Source: Taxawa tesnikishii (nom. ined.) (taxonomy: Eukaryota > Ascomycota > Dothideomycetes > Dothideales). Taken from it: 64,000 bases of DNA. A program made the position numbers and the translations under genes. Numbering within the stretch: position 1 is the stretch's first letter; each line of letters opens with the position of its first letter. Under the pieces are notes generated by a model that had not been told where the DNA came from, did not search any database, and saw only the letters and a list, made by a program, of their open reading frames with translations. Shown in pieces: positions 35,393-45,265 of the stretch. The stretch is from positions 310,001-374,000 of the forward strand of contig JAPDRO010000018.1 of the NCBI GenBank assembly GCA_030247885.1, read 5' to 3'.

Positions 35393-35838
35393 ATGTCTGA
35401 CCAGCAAAAGAAGAGCGGAGGTTCGTGTTTCGCTTCCCCTCATCCACATCCAGAACCCTCACTGACATGTTTTCCTCGCAGGCATCCTCGGCGGCGTCGG
35501 CAACACCCTAGGCGGAGTCACTGACACTGTCGGAAAGGGCGTCAGTGGAGTCACCGATACCGTAGGAAACACCGTCAGCGGTGTGGGCAAGGGAGTAGGC
35601 GACACTGCCGGCAACGTGACAAAAGGCCTCGGCGACACCACCAAGAGTACGTGCTCCCATCCCCACAACAAACAAGGGACCTGTTGAGCTGATGGGACGA
35701 ACAGATGTCGGTGGCACTGTCTCCGACACGACCAACGCAGCCGGCAACCAAGTCAGGGGTGCGACTGGCGCCTCTAAGCCCAGCGGTGGTGCGAGTGGTG
35801 GTGCGAGCGGTGGTGACCCTAACCACCTCGGCCTGTAA
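35393..35838 (+). CDS. Small LEA-like repeat protein
   Basis: Three exons (35393-35420, 35482-35646, 35705-35838) give 108 residues. After MSDQQKKSGG the protein is built from a repeat based on G-x-V-T-D-T-V-G-(N/K)-T/G-V (GVTDTVGKGVSGVTDTVGN, then GVGKGVGDTAGNVTKGLGD). Hydrophobic Val and Leu recur roughly every 11 residues, as in amphipathic LEA and apolipoprotein-like helices. The last third is Gly/Ser-rich (KPSGGASGGASGGDPNHL). Similar short Gly-rich proteins are common in ascomycetes; some are linked to stress, sporulation or dormancy, but the role here is inferred only. No Cys and no signal peptide. Confidence 0.8.
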
Positions 35839-36166
35839 GGCGGAAGGAAGGTGACTGAGGAGGAATCCTGAGAATATTTCGTAATTACATAATGACATGA
35901 ATGTCTGATTCCTGCTGCTGGGACAGCTTGTCGGATGAACCTCTCTACCTCCAAGCATGTCTGAACGTCGTCGGTTATGTCTATTCACCGTACCAGTCCC
36001 CGTATATTGTCATGTACAAAAATTGCAGCGGTCCTACTACGAGACTGACCTTGCAGCGTCTCTGGCTATGTTGAGCGTCGATGCTTCGACTGCTGGCCAG
36101 TAGCATGGTGTGTCGTCCAGTTCGGTTCGCACATGGCGCTTCTCCTCAAATCGATGAGGCATTACC
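35839..36166. other. Short intergenic, convergent
   Basis: Between the LEA-like gene and the enoyl-CoA hydratase stop; 3' regions only. Confidence 0.5.
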
Positions 36167-37085
36167 TTACTCATGCGTCCATTCCGGCTTCTGCTTCTCC
36201 GCAAAAGCCTTCATACCTACTCCTTGTTAGTATCTAATCCCCTCTAAAACATCACGGCCTGCGTCTTACCAATCTTCTGGTCCTTACTACCAAACAGCCC
36301 ATGAAAAACCCTCCTCTCGAACTCCACGCCCTCCCTCACACCCAGGTCCTGACTCTTATTCACCACCTCCTTGGCCGCTTTCACCGCAATCCTGCTGAAG
36401 CTTGCAATCTTCTCCGCCGTATCCAGCGCACCCTCGACGCACTTGTCCGCATCCTCAAACACCTTAGCCGCCAGTCCCCACTCCCCGCCTTCGTCCCGCT
36501 CAGATTCTGGCCCGTAAGGATCATCTCCATAGCCCTACTCTTCCCGATCGCCTTTGTAAGCCTCTGGCTCCCGCCCGCACCGGGGATAATGCCCAACTTG
36601 ATCTCCGGCTGTCCGAACGCGGCGCCCGCGCTGCAGTACACGATATCCGCCATCATGGCCAACTCGCAGCCGCCGCCCAGCGCGTACCCGTTGACGGCGG
36701 AGATGATCGGCTTCTTGGTGAGGGTCAATTCGGACCAGGACTCGATGAAGTCGGCCCCGTACGCGTCGCTGAAGGTCTTGGGCGCCATTTCTTTGATGTC
36801 GGCGCCCGCGGCGAAGGCTTTGGCGCTGCCGGTTAGTACGATGGCGCCGATGCTCGAGTCGCGGTCGAGGGTCTTGACGCAGGCGTTGAGCTCGTCGATC
36901 AGAGGCGTGAAGAGGGCGTTCAGCGCTTTGGGCCGGTTCAGTGTTATGAGGGCGACGCCGGGGCGCGGTGTGCTGAGCTTGAGGTATTCGTAGCTCTGGC
37001 CTGTGGAGTAGGTGCGTGGTGTTATGCGGAGGGGCGCGGTTTTGAGGAAGCGGGACGCGAACGGAGCGGCTTTCGTGCTGAGCAT
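36167..37085 (-). CDS. Enoyl-CoA hydratase, mitochondrial
   Basis: Two exons, 37085-36270 and 36216-36167, about 288 residues. The start MLSTKAAPFASRFLKTAPLR is a mitochondrial presequence. The crotonase fold has GVALITLNRPKALNAL, AFAAGADIKEM (the Ala-Gly-Ala-Asp oxyanion loop), NGYALGGGCELAMMADI (first catalytic Glu) and FGQPEIKLGIIPGAGGSQRL (second Glu). It hydrates 2-enoyl-CoA in beta-oxidation and branched-chain amino acid breakdown. After GQNLSGTKAG the frame changes near 36483-36486, where a G run of the coding strand is one short; the next segment reads KVFEDADKCVEGALDTAEKIA. The last exon ends MKAFAEKQKPEWTHE. ECHS1-like in my view, but the sequence alone cannot rule out a related crotonase. 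Confidence 0.92.
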
Positions 37086-37525
37086 TGTTGCGGAACAAGG
37101 CGTTGGTTCGACACTGGGATATAGTATAATTCGAGGTGAATGTCGAAAAGCAGAGAGGGCTGTTGGAGCAGAAGAGCGGTTACATACATCTGGGAGAATC
37201 GAGCTCTCCCCACAATGTATAAACATTGCCTCGGCTGACAAGCTAGGGCTGGGCCGGTTTCCGTTCGCCGCCCCGTCCCCCTTTAGCGCAAACCTCAACA
37301 CTACTTTGTTGCTCGATAGGGTTAAGCCTCATCGTTGAGGCGCGGTTGTATTTGCTGTCAACTTTCCAGAACCAACAATCCCCTTGAGCTGCCATACAAA
37401 TTATAACTGCAGCACTCTCGACTTTCTTCGGTGTTGTTTCGATTAGCACGTCGACGCGACAAAGAAGAGCAAATATTACGGGCTAGATCACCTAGGTCGA
37501 CACATCAAGAAGACACCTGTCCATC
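37086..37525. promoter_or_regulatory. Shared divergent promoter, enoyl-CoA hydratase and Rer1
   Basis: 440 bp between divergent start codons. No gene is seen and no site assigned. Confidence 0.4.
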
Positions 37526-38296
37526 ATGGATGCGCCAGAGCCAGCAGATACCCCTTTCGCCGCCGTGAGCGCGCAAACGACAAGATTCGGAAGGGTATGT
37601 GAAGGCCACCTCGCTCACTCAGCTGTGAGGAGCACGCGACAGACGGGAGGCTAAATCATTCCCTCCACAGATATACCAAGCCTACCTCGACAAGTCGACT
37701 CCGTACACCACCTACAGATGGGCCGGCACAGCTCTCGTCTTCCTCTTATTCGCTTTACGTATTTTCCTGGCGCAAGGATGGTATATTGGTACGCCATCTC
37801 TCTCATGCTCCCCTCCTCGTCGGCATCACCTGCTCACACCTACGTAGTCGCATACACCCTCGGCATCTACCTCCTGAATCTTTTCCTGGCCTTCATATCG
37901 CCCAAATTCGACCCCTCGCTCGAGCAAGATGAGGGAATGGAGGAGGGCGGCTCGGAGCTGCCGACGAAGCAAAATGACGAGTTCAAGCCATTTGTGAGGA
38001 GGCTGCCGGAATTTAAGTTCTGGTATTCGGCCACAAAGGCAGTCTGTCTGGCCTTCTTGTGCAGTTGGAGCGAGATCTTCAACCTGCCCGTCTTCTGGCC
38101 CGTGCTAGTCGTGTACTGGCTCATCCTGGTGTTCTTGAGTAAGTGGCGACGTTGTTGGAAACAGCCCCTGGAGTGGATGAAAGCGCAAGGCTAACCGTGT
38201 TGTGCAGCGATGAGGAGACAGATCCAGCACATGCTCAAGTACCGCTACGTGCCATGGGATTTTGGCAAGAAGAACTACCAAAAGAACAGCAACTAG
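37526..38296 (+). CDS. RER1: Rer1, Golgi retrieval receptor
   Basis: Four exons (37526-37594, 37671-37788, 37848-38138, 38208-38296) give 188 residues, the usual size. Signatures are YQAYLDKSTPYTTYRW, YTLGIYLLNLFLAFISPKFDPSLEQD, the conserved FKPFVRRLPEFKFWYSATKA, and four membrane helices (about 35-60, 60-80, 110-135, 135-155). After the last helix the tail has MRRQIQHMLKYRYVPWDFGKKNY. In the early Golgi, Rer1 catches ER membrane proteins through polar residues in their membrane spans and returns them in COPI vesicles. The frame is intact and the introns are 59-76 bp. Confidence 0.95.
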
Positions 38297-39674
38297 GCGA
38301 TTGCTGCACTCGTATGATGTTCAGTGTATGATATAGGGGAGTTTCTAAGAACAAAAGGGACATGATATGGGAGGCCGGAGCGTAGTAGGACGATCTCGAA
38401 TGAAAGAAAATCGGAGTGCCCGTCTGGTGCAAGAGCGCGAACGGTCCTCAGCCCTCCATTGAAGATCTCAATTTGAAGCGATTCAATGAGACCGGGCAAC
38501 AGACTCATCTTACAGACAGATTGGACTCAGACTGCGAAACAAGAGCCAAGAGTGCGACATAGAAAAGGGAAATATTGTCAATACTCCATCATGCCATTTC
38601 GAGAAGTTGCCTTGTGGAGTCCTCTGAAAATCAGCATAACCTGATCGCAAGCAAAGAAACCCCTGCCTTACTCCGGTACCTCGCTAGGTAGAGGTCCGAC
38701 TCAGTCCGCTTGGACTTTGTTCGCACACTGTGCCTGGGCAAGGGGCGGAAGCCGTATAAATATCCTTTCCGGACCACACTAGTGAGAGCGGTGAGTGGCC
38801 GCTCGATATCGATCATTATGCAGGACTCTGGGAATGAAGAGCCACTGCAGAAACAGCCTCCAGCACGCCACCGAATTCACCGCCCCTGCCAGCGTAGTTC
38901 ACTTAGATATATATGAACATTGTCCTTGCCGTCCTGCGCAACTTCGCTCTATTGCAGCTCTGGCCGCCATATTCTGCGCTTTGCTGGGTATCACATCACT
39001 CGACCGATCGACGATCCGACCTACTGCATTGGTTGTATACGCTAGTCTTCAATGGGGTCTTGTTTTTCTACTTCACACCTCGTAGAAGCACACAGAAACG
39101 TCATAGCAGGTCAGCATGAACGACTGAACCGGTGTGTTACTCTCCGGCAATATCTTACCAACTGTGCTTGTCTCATCAAGCTGATCAGCTGTGCTTGTTC
39201 TGTGGTAGCTGTTGTGGAGAATATTCTGCTGACTCTGTCGAGCACCAGCCTGATGCTGATGGCGATCAATTGGACCTCCACGGAATGTCTTTGCCTCGAT
39301 CATTCAGCTGCCGTTAAGGCACCCGCGGCGGTTCTTAGTGGTCAGACAGTGGAAAGGGTAAACCGTACATATTCCCATAACGCTACGCCAGCACGGGCGG
39401 TGAGTGGTGGCGTGACATGGACGACGCACTGTACGTAGCACTACGCGGTATTTATACCGGATTTCAGGTGTCGCCCGAGAAAAACGAAGAGCTCACGAAA
39501 CTGCTGCCTTTGGGGTGGACCTGAAGGCGTGTCTTGCACCTCACAATCCATTTGTCGAGCGGTTTCGGCGGGGGATTGGCGACGTCATCGTCAACAAACA
39601 ATTCTCATTTCTCCAGAGGTTCGAGATCGTTGTTGGCGGGATCCGGCATTGCAAACCGTAACTCTTCGATCAAC
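38297..39674. other. Intergenic, 1.4 kb
   Basis: No recognisable gene. TATAAATA near 38754 and a hairpin-like CGGTATTTATACCG near 39446 lie here, but nothing conserved follows either of them. Confidence 0.45.
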
Positions 39675-40612
39675 ATGGCAGACATCAATCTACAAGAAGT
39701 CCACGATGTTCTCATCAGCGTGGCCAAAGAGCCGGCGAGATGATCATCTCGGCGCGCCCCAGCACCGGCGGCTCTGGCTCGAAGAAGAACTCGGTCGACC
39801 TGGTGACCGAGACGGACCAAGCAGTCGAGAAGATGGTATCGACCACTCTCAAAGAGCGCTACCCAGACTTCCAGTGTGCATGAACCCCTCTCTCCACACG
39901 CCTCTCCCCCAACTCGACTCACAGCGCCAGGTTCATGGGCGAAGAGACCTACAAGCCGGGCGACAAGCTCAGTTCCGCGCCCACCTTCATCGTCGATCCG
40001 ATCGACGGCACGACCAACTTCGTGCACGCATATCCCTACGTCTCCATCTCGCTCGGTTTCGCGATCGATTGCGTGCCCCACGTCGGCGTCGTGTACAACC
40101 CGTTCACGGACACGCTGTTCTCGGGCATCAAAGGGCAGGGGTCGTTCCTCACGGATCGGTTGCACGATCGCGCGCGTCTGCCGCTGCGGGAACCAGAACC
40201 CTTGCGCGGATTGAACGAGTGTCTGATTGCGATCGAATGGGGCTCTGACCGCTCGGGTAATGATTACGACGTCAAGGTCAAGACGTTCCGGAAATTGTGT
40301 GCGGCTAAGGAGGATGGCGGTGCCATGGTGCACTCGCTGCGCTCCTTTGGTTCGGCGGCACTGAACTTGTGCGCTGTTGCTGCGGGGCATATTGATGTCT
40401 ATTGGGAGGGCGGATGCTATGCCTGGGACGTGTGTGCCGGCTGGGTCATCTTGAAAGAAGCTGGAGGAGATATTGTGGATGCGAACAAGGGAAACTGGGA
40501 GCCGGCTGTCGACGGAAGGAGGTACTTGGCCGTCAGGAAGGGTCAGGGGCAGAAGGAGCTGATTGAGGAAATGTGGGAGAATGTGCAGGGTAGACTGGAG
40601 GTGCATGGCTAG
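39675..40612 (+). CDS. Inositol-1-monophosphatase
   Basis: Two exons, 39675-39873 and 39931-40612, about 293 residues. The start MADINLQEVHDVLISVAKE fits the family. Motifs are GEET (metal site 1, FMGEETYKPG), DPIDGTTNFVHAYP (metal-binding Asp-x-Ile-Asp-Gly-Thr) and CYAWDVCAGWVILKEAGGDIVD (WDVCAG-type motif). It cleaves myo-inositol 1-phosphate with Mg2+, feeding inositol synthesis and phosphoinositide turnover. The frame changes in the first exon near 39728-39733, where one base is missing from GAAGCC/GAGGCC-like sequence; downstream reads AGEMIISARPSTGGSGSKK. Confidence 0.92.
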
Positions 40613-41458
40613 GAAGAGGGTGGGATAGGGCATATGCATAGGTAGGAGTGTTCTCATACTGTCTGCAGATATGACACGAGTAAATTCCCTTTCGCACCAT
40701 CGACTCAGCCATGAGACGTGCTATAAACGATTTCGAACTTTTCCTTGGCTAACTTCAGAGATCTTATGCTGTACGGTATCATTCGAGATCCAACTGATCT
40801 CGTATGCCAGGGAACCCAATCACTGTATCCCCTTATTAACCGACAGCAATGGTTCGTCTCGAGTAACTCCTTCAACGACCAGTGATCTACCGATGGCATC
40901 TGATGAGAACAGTTGATGCAGTTGTTCCTGTCCTCCCGTTCCCTTGTTCTTCGTCATTGTGCCTGGTTCACGGCTTGCCCCATTAACAGCTAGATAGTCT
41001 GTAGCTGAGAGGTTTCTAGAATCCCGTACGTCGCCAACTATGAACGGAACACGGTCCTCCGAGAGAGCAAAGAACGTCGCTCTGCCTCAAGCAACCAAGC
41101 TTGTCGAGTTCTATTCCTGCCTCACACTAGTGCTTGTTGTATCAAGCTTTCTTCTGATTGACGGAATCTGCACACATAGATCGATTGGTTTGTATGGCAG
41201 AATAGCCATCTCGGCGGTTTTTGAGCCGAGTTCTCTGGGTTTCCCCATGTCGATCACTTCAACCCCGGATCAGAGATATACGCCAACAACGCACATTTCC
41301 ACACTCGTTCGGAGCATAGAGCGGGGGCATTATACTCTACCTCCACCAGGCTTTTGTATTTAGCAGAAGATGGATGTCCTCTTCTCGTGGCGGGTCAGTC
41401 GCGCCGCCTTCTTCTCTAGCGACCTCCATCCATCATACGGCCATTGAGTGCCGTCACG
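40613..41458. other. Intergenic
   Basis: About 850 bp before the carboxylesterase. No gene recognised. Confidence 0.45.
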
Positions 41459-43141
41459 ATGGCAGTCTTCAGGATGCAACCCGTTTTGATAGTTGCCAGT
41501 GCAATTCTCTCCTTGGTAGCTGCGGCACCTACTCTCACCGCAGAACTCGACTATGGAACCTTCGAGGGAGCCCATGATACCAAGTACAACCTCAGGTAAG
41601 GTCATTTGGAGGCGAGGGGAGACTGTGTGTAATGGGTCTAAGCTGATTCCTGCCTGCTCCCCCAGTTATTGGCAGAAGATCCCCTTCGCTGCGCCACCAG
41701 TGGGCGAGAATCGGTTTCGGGCACCTCAACCGCCTCTCAAGATCACTAATGGCACATACAACTCGACACAGACCTTCGACATGTGCCCGCAGCGGACCGT
41801 TAATGGTAGCGAAGACTGTCTCTTCCTTGGTCTGTACGGACGTCCTTGGACGCAGGGGCAGCCGCTGAGACCCGTCGTTGTCAACTTTTACGGCGGTGCT
41901 TTTATCGAGGGAGATGCTTTCTTTACCATTCCCCGGCTGGCTATCCGACGCTGAACGTTTCGACCGAGAACAACTTCATCTTCGTCTACCCCAACTACAG
42001 ACTGAACGCCTTTGGTTTCCTGCCAGGATCTGAGATTGCTCAGGACCCGAATTCCGATCTCAACCCTGGATTGCTCGACCAACACGCCGCTCTGCAGTGG
42101 ACTCACAAATATATTTCGCACTTCGGCGGCGACCCCAGGAACGTATCGATTTGGGGCCAGAGCGCCGGTGCTGGCAGCGTCGTGGCGCAGGTGATAGCAC
42201 AGAACGGACGTACGAACCCACGTCTATTCACAAAAGCGATATCATCCAGTCCTTTCTGGCCCAAGACGTACAAGTACAACGCCCCGCAGGCGCAAGACAT
42301 CTACAACACCTTTGCAAACCTCACGGGATGTTCCGGTCCGAACTCACTGCGGTGCCTGAAAACGGTGGATGTGCAAACTCTCCGGGCCGCGGCATTGAGC
42401 ATCTCTGGATCCCATACGTATAACACCAGCTCCTACACCTGGGCTCCCGTCATCGACGGCACATTCCTGACGCAGCCTCTGTCCAAGGCCACGGCGGGAG
42501 GAGACGTGAACATCGATTACGGATTCGGGATGTACAACCTGCACGAAGGCGAGAACTTCATCCCACCCGGTCTCAAATCGACCAACAACACCGGTTCACC
42601 ACCGTTCAACTCCTCTCTCGCCTCCTTCAATACCTGGGTCCGCGGCTACCTCCCCGGCTTCTCCGAGTCCAACATCCAGAAACTCCTCACACTCTACCCC
42701 GAAGTTGGCACCGCGGAGGAACTGAGCTACAACACGACGTACGTGCGCGCGGGACTGATTTACCGGGACTCGGTGCTCGCATGTCCGGCCTACTGGACCG
42801 CTAAAGCGGCGCACAAGACCAGCTATCTGGGCGAGTATACCATCTCGCCCGCGACCCACGGCTCCGACACGGGATACTGGAATCGCGTGGGCAGTTTGCA
42901 GACGACCGATCGACTGCACTATCTGGGTTACACGGGCGCGTTTGCGAGTTTCTTCCAGACGAACGATCCCAACGCGTACAAATTGACAAATACGTCGGTG
43001 CCGGGGGTCCCTGAGCTAACAAGGACGGGAGAGGAGTTCGTGATCCAGGAAGGTGGGGTGGGTTTCGATAATGTTGGGGTGGGTATGTTGGAGACGAGGT
43101 GTGCGTTCTGGAGGAGTGTGGCGGCGCAGGTGCCGATATGA
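41459..43141 (+). CDS. Secreted type B carboxylesterase/lipase
   Basis: Two exons, 41459-41595 and 41666-43141, about 537 residues. The start MAVFRMQPVLIVASAILSLVAA is a signal peptide. The alpha/beta-hydrolase fold has IPFAAPPVGENRFRAPQPP, SEDCLFL, VNFYGGAFIEGD (oxyanion hole), the nucleophile elbow SIWGQSAGAGS (Ser) and a late His in ATHGSDTGY. There are many N-glycosylation sites (Asn-x-Ser/Thr). The frame changes near 41931-41934, where a C run (CCCC) is one base short, just after the oxyanion-hole loop. It probably splits esters outside the cell, but the substrate is not given by the sequence. Confidence 0.9.
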
Positions 43142-43229
43142 TCATCAGTCTTGCGGATGTGGCCTGTTACCAAGGTACGAACGCAAATGTCATCACAATC
43201 TTGTTCACGTTCAACTCTGCGACTTGCTC

Positions 43230-43791
43230 ATGGTTCACTCATTCTACTTGAACGTGTTCACCGCCGTCAGCGTCTTCACCGCCCTCCTCGGCTACGCAGC
43301 CGCCATGCCCACCGCAGAATCCGAAGCCGCTTCCCTCGAGGGATATGAAGTCTGCAGAGGCAAAGGCAGAGCGAGGACTTGCATCCAAGCTCCAGTCTGT
43401 CATCCAGCAAAACCCACTTCCTTTAGACTAACCAAGATTGCAGCATCGGCTAAGACGCCGATGCACAAGCGATTCTGGATATCGCCTCTCACCTGCAGAA
43501 CAACAACGGCAGCTGGACAGTCAAGATGGGACAGTGCAGTACCGTTGCTAAGGACATTCACGATAAGAGCTGCATCGTTGTTTGCGCATTTGCTCGTCGT
43601 TTGCCCCTTCCGATACTATAGCGAGTTTACAAGGCTGATGGATGTGACAGAGTAACGACCGTACTATCCACCACAAGCGTGCGGAATGTATCGTTGGGGA
43701 TATCTACGCGGGATGTCACTCTGGTACCTCGACCGTAGTTGATGGAAAGGGATCACTTCCCGCAGTACAATGTCGAAGTTCACGGATGTTA
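43230..43791 (+). CDS. Candidate small secreted Cys-rich protein
   Basis: The first exon reads MVHSFYLNVFTAVSVFTALL with a signal peptide ending near GYAAA, then ESEAASLEGYEVCRGKGRARTC. Downstream pieces in a different frame are Cys-containing and look coding (DAQAILDIASHLQNNNGSWT, KMGQCSTVAKDIHDKSC, and later AECIVGDIYAGCHSG). I read this as a gene of about three exons with unresolved boundaries, so start and end beyond the first exon are approximate. Its family is unknown to me. Small, secreted and Cys-rich is the profile of extracellular fungal effectors or defence-like proteins, but this is inference only. It lies just downstream of the esterase on the same strand. Confidence 0.45.
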
Positions 43792-43892
43792 AGGCAACCA
43801 GGAGATTCGAGGCAATCATCGAGGTGGTCGTGAGGTTGTTTCTCGGACGAGAGTCAAGAGACAGGAAAAAGTTGCCAACGGTAATCTGGGTA

Positions 43893-44649
43893 TCAACCTT
43901 CTTTTCTTATCCTGTCCCTCACCCTCATGATAGCCTTTCCGAGCAGGTTCTCTCCCCAATCCTTCCTGTTCGTCTCGGCACTCTGAGCATCGAAGCCGAC
44001 ACCCCATATCCTGTCAACAGGAGAGGTCTGTACCCATATAAGCAATACATCTCCAACAAAGACGGGCCGACACCTCACCTCCACAAGTTCCCGATCGCCC
44101 GTGTCGAGGAGCTTCTGTCTCAACGGCACACTCTCCTTGCTGCTTGTAAACTTGAGCCAATTGCCTTCCTCCACGATGCGGCTCTTGTCTGACTTCCAAT
44201 CAGAGCCTCGCTCAACCGAGCATTCTCAAGGCTAGTAGTGGGCATAGTCAGGGACGTACTCGCATCCCACTTCTTTCCATCGTAGTTGTTCACTTGCCGA
44301 CCGAGTCTCTGGTGCTCGGCAGGAACCTTGGTATCCAGCATCTTCGCAGCCGTGTCCTGCATGTTTTCGAACGGAGCGTCAATCACCGCTGTCATGCGTT
44401 CTGTCAGGCGAACAATGCCGCCTGAGTGCAGGCTTGTTGGTAACAAACAGGCGCTGGTGCGGGCAGTGAGAGAGAAAGAGAGATATATACCTCGTCACCG
44501 AACAACCTCGCTTTCTGCACCATCATCCACATCTCCGCACTCGCGTACGTCGTCGCCTCGTGCTCGAACGCGCACTCGTACCACTGTGACAGGAAGCCGT
44601 ACGGCTCCTCGGTCTCACGCCAGAAGAAGACCGGTCCGGTTCCGGCCAT
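43893..44649 (-). CDS. NADAR domain protein
   Basis: Four exons: 44649-44491, 44400-44260, 44188-44079 and 44027-43893, about 181 residues. It begins MAGTGPVFFWRETEEPYGFL and keeps the NADAR/DUF1768 marks: FLSQWYECAF, TYASAEMWMMVQKARLFGDE, LGRQVNNYDGKKWDAN, RIVEEGNWLKF, LLDTGDRELVE, SPVDRIWGVGF and WGENLLGKAIMRVRD. NADAR proteins of other species cleave an N-glycosidic bond in a riboflavin-related intermediate or remove ADP-ribose from guanine; which applies here is unknown. Exon 1 to exon 2 is one base out of phase: a further G at the donor near 44490 would join GDE with ERMTAVI. That matches the pattern of lost bases across this window. The second intron is clean (DAN then KSRIVEEG). Confidence 0.8.
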
Positions 44650-45265
44650 TCCTCGCTCTCTTTCTCTCTGGATTTTCAAAAGTTGGACAGTTGACGTCCA
44701 GCAGCGAGTTTATTCGAGTCGTGTCACAAGCCTATCGGGCTGCACTTTGGACGAAACGAACACATCCGGGCAAGCGGATCGTGATTGCTTCGAAAAGGCA
44801 AAGGCATGTGATAACCAACGCGCGCCAATTTGACCGGGGTGTGGGCAATGGCGTCGACGAGGGCGCGCAGCTGAGCCGCAATCCTCGAAAGCTCTGGACC
44901 ACACTCGCTGTATGCGCAATCATGCACCAGGACCTTTGCATTCATCAACCCAACTGACGACTGTCGTGACTATGTGCGCCTGAGCTCCTATCTACAATCC
45001 CTCCCAGAAAATGCCCGACCTCTCGCCGCAGCGCCTCCCAAACCCATCAACATTTAAACAGTAAAAAAATAATAAGAAACTCCTCATGTCACAACAAGTC
45101 CAGCCAACGAAGTCAAGTGAAAAGAAAGAAAAGGAAGGAGCGAGCGAGCGTTCACTACCACGCGAACACGCCGCAAACCCCTCCCCCTTCTCCCTTCTCC
45201 CCTCTCCCCTCTCCCAATCGTGAGGGAAAAAACCACCTGGGGCTGACGAAAGCAAAACCGCTCCC
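44650..45265. other. Intergenic with pyrimidine tract
   Basis: Upstream of the NADAR gene and downstream of the Imp2 gene. It includes a pyrimidine tract near 45181-45215. No gene recognised. Confidence 0.45.
45181..45215. repeat. Pyrimidine-rich CT tract
   Basis: Repeated TCTCCC-like units make an almost pure C/T tract just past the Imp2 stop. Probably part of the 3' untranslated region; on the coding strand it is purine-rich. Confidence 0.65.

Noticed and set aside
38297-39674. A possible gene after the TATAAATA near 38754
   Set aside because: Only unrelated short frames follow; no splice-supported coding potential.
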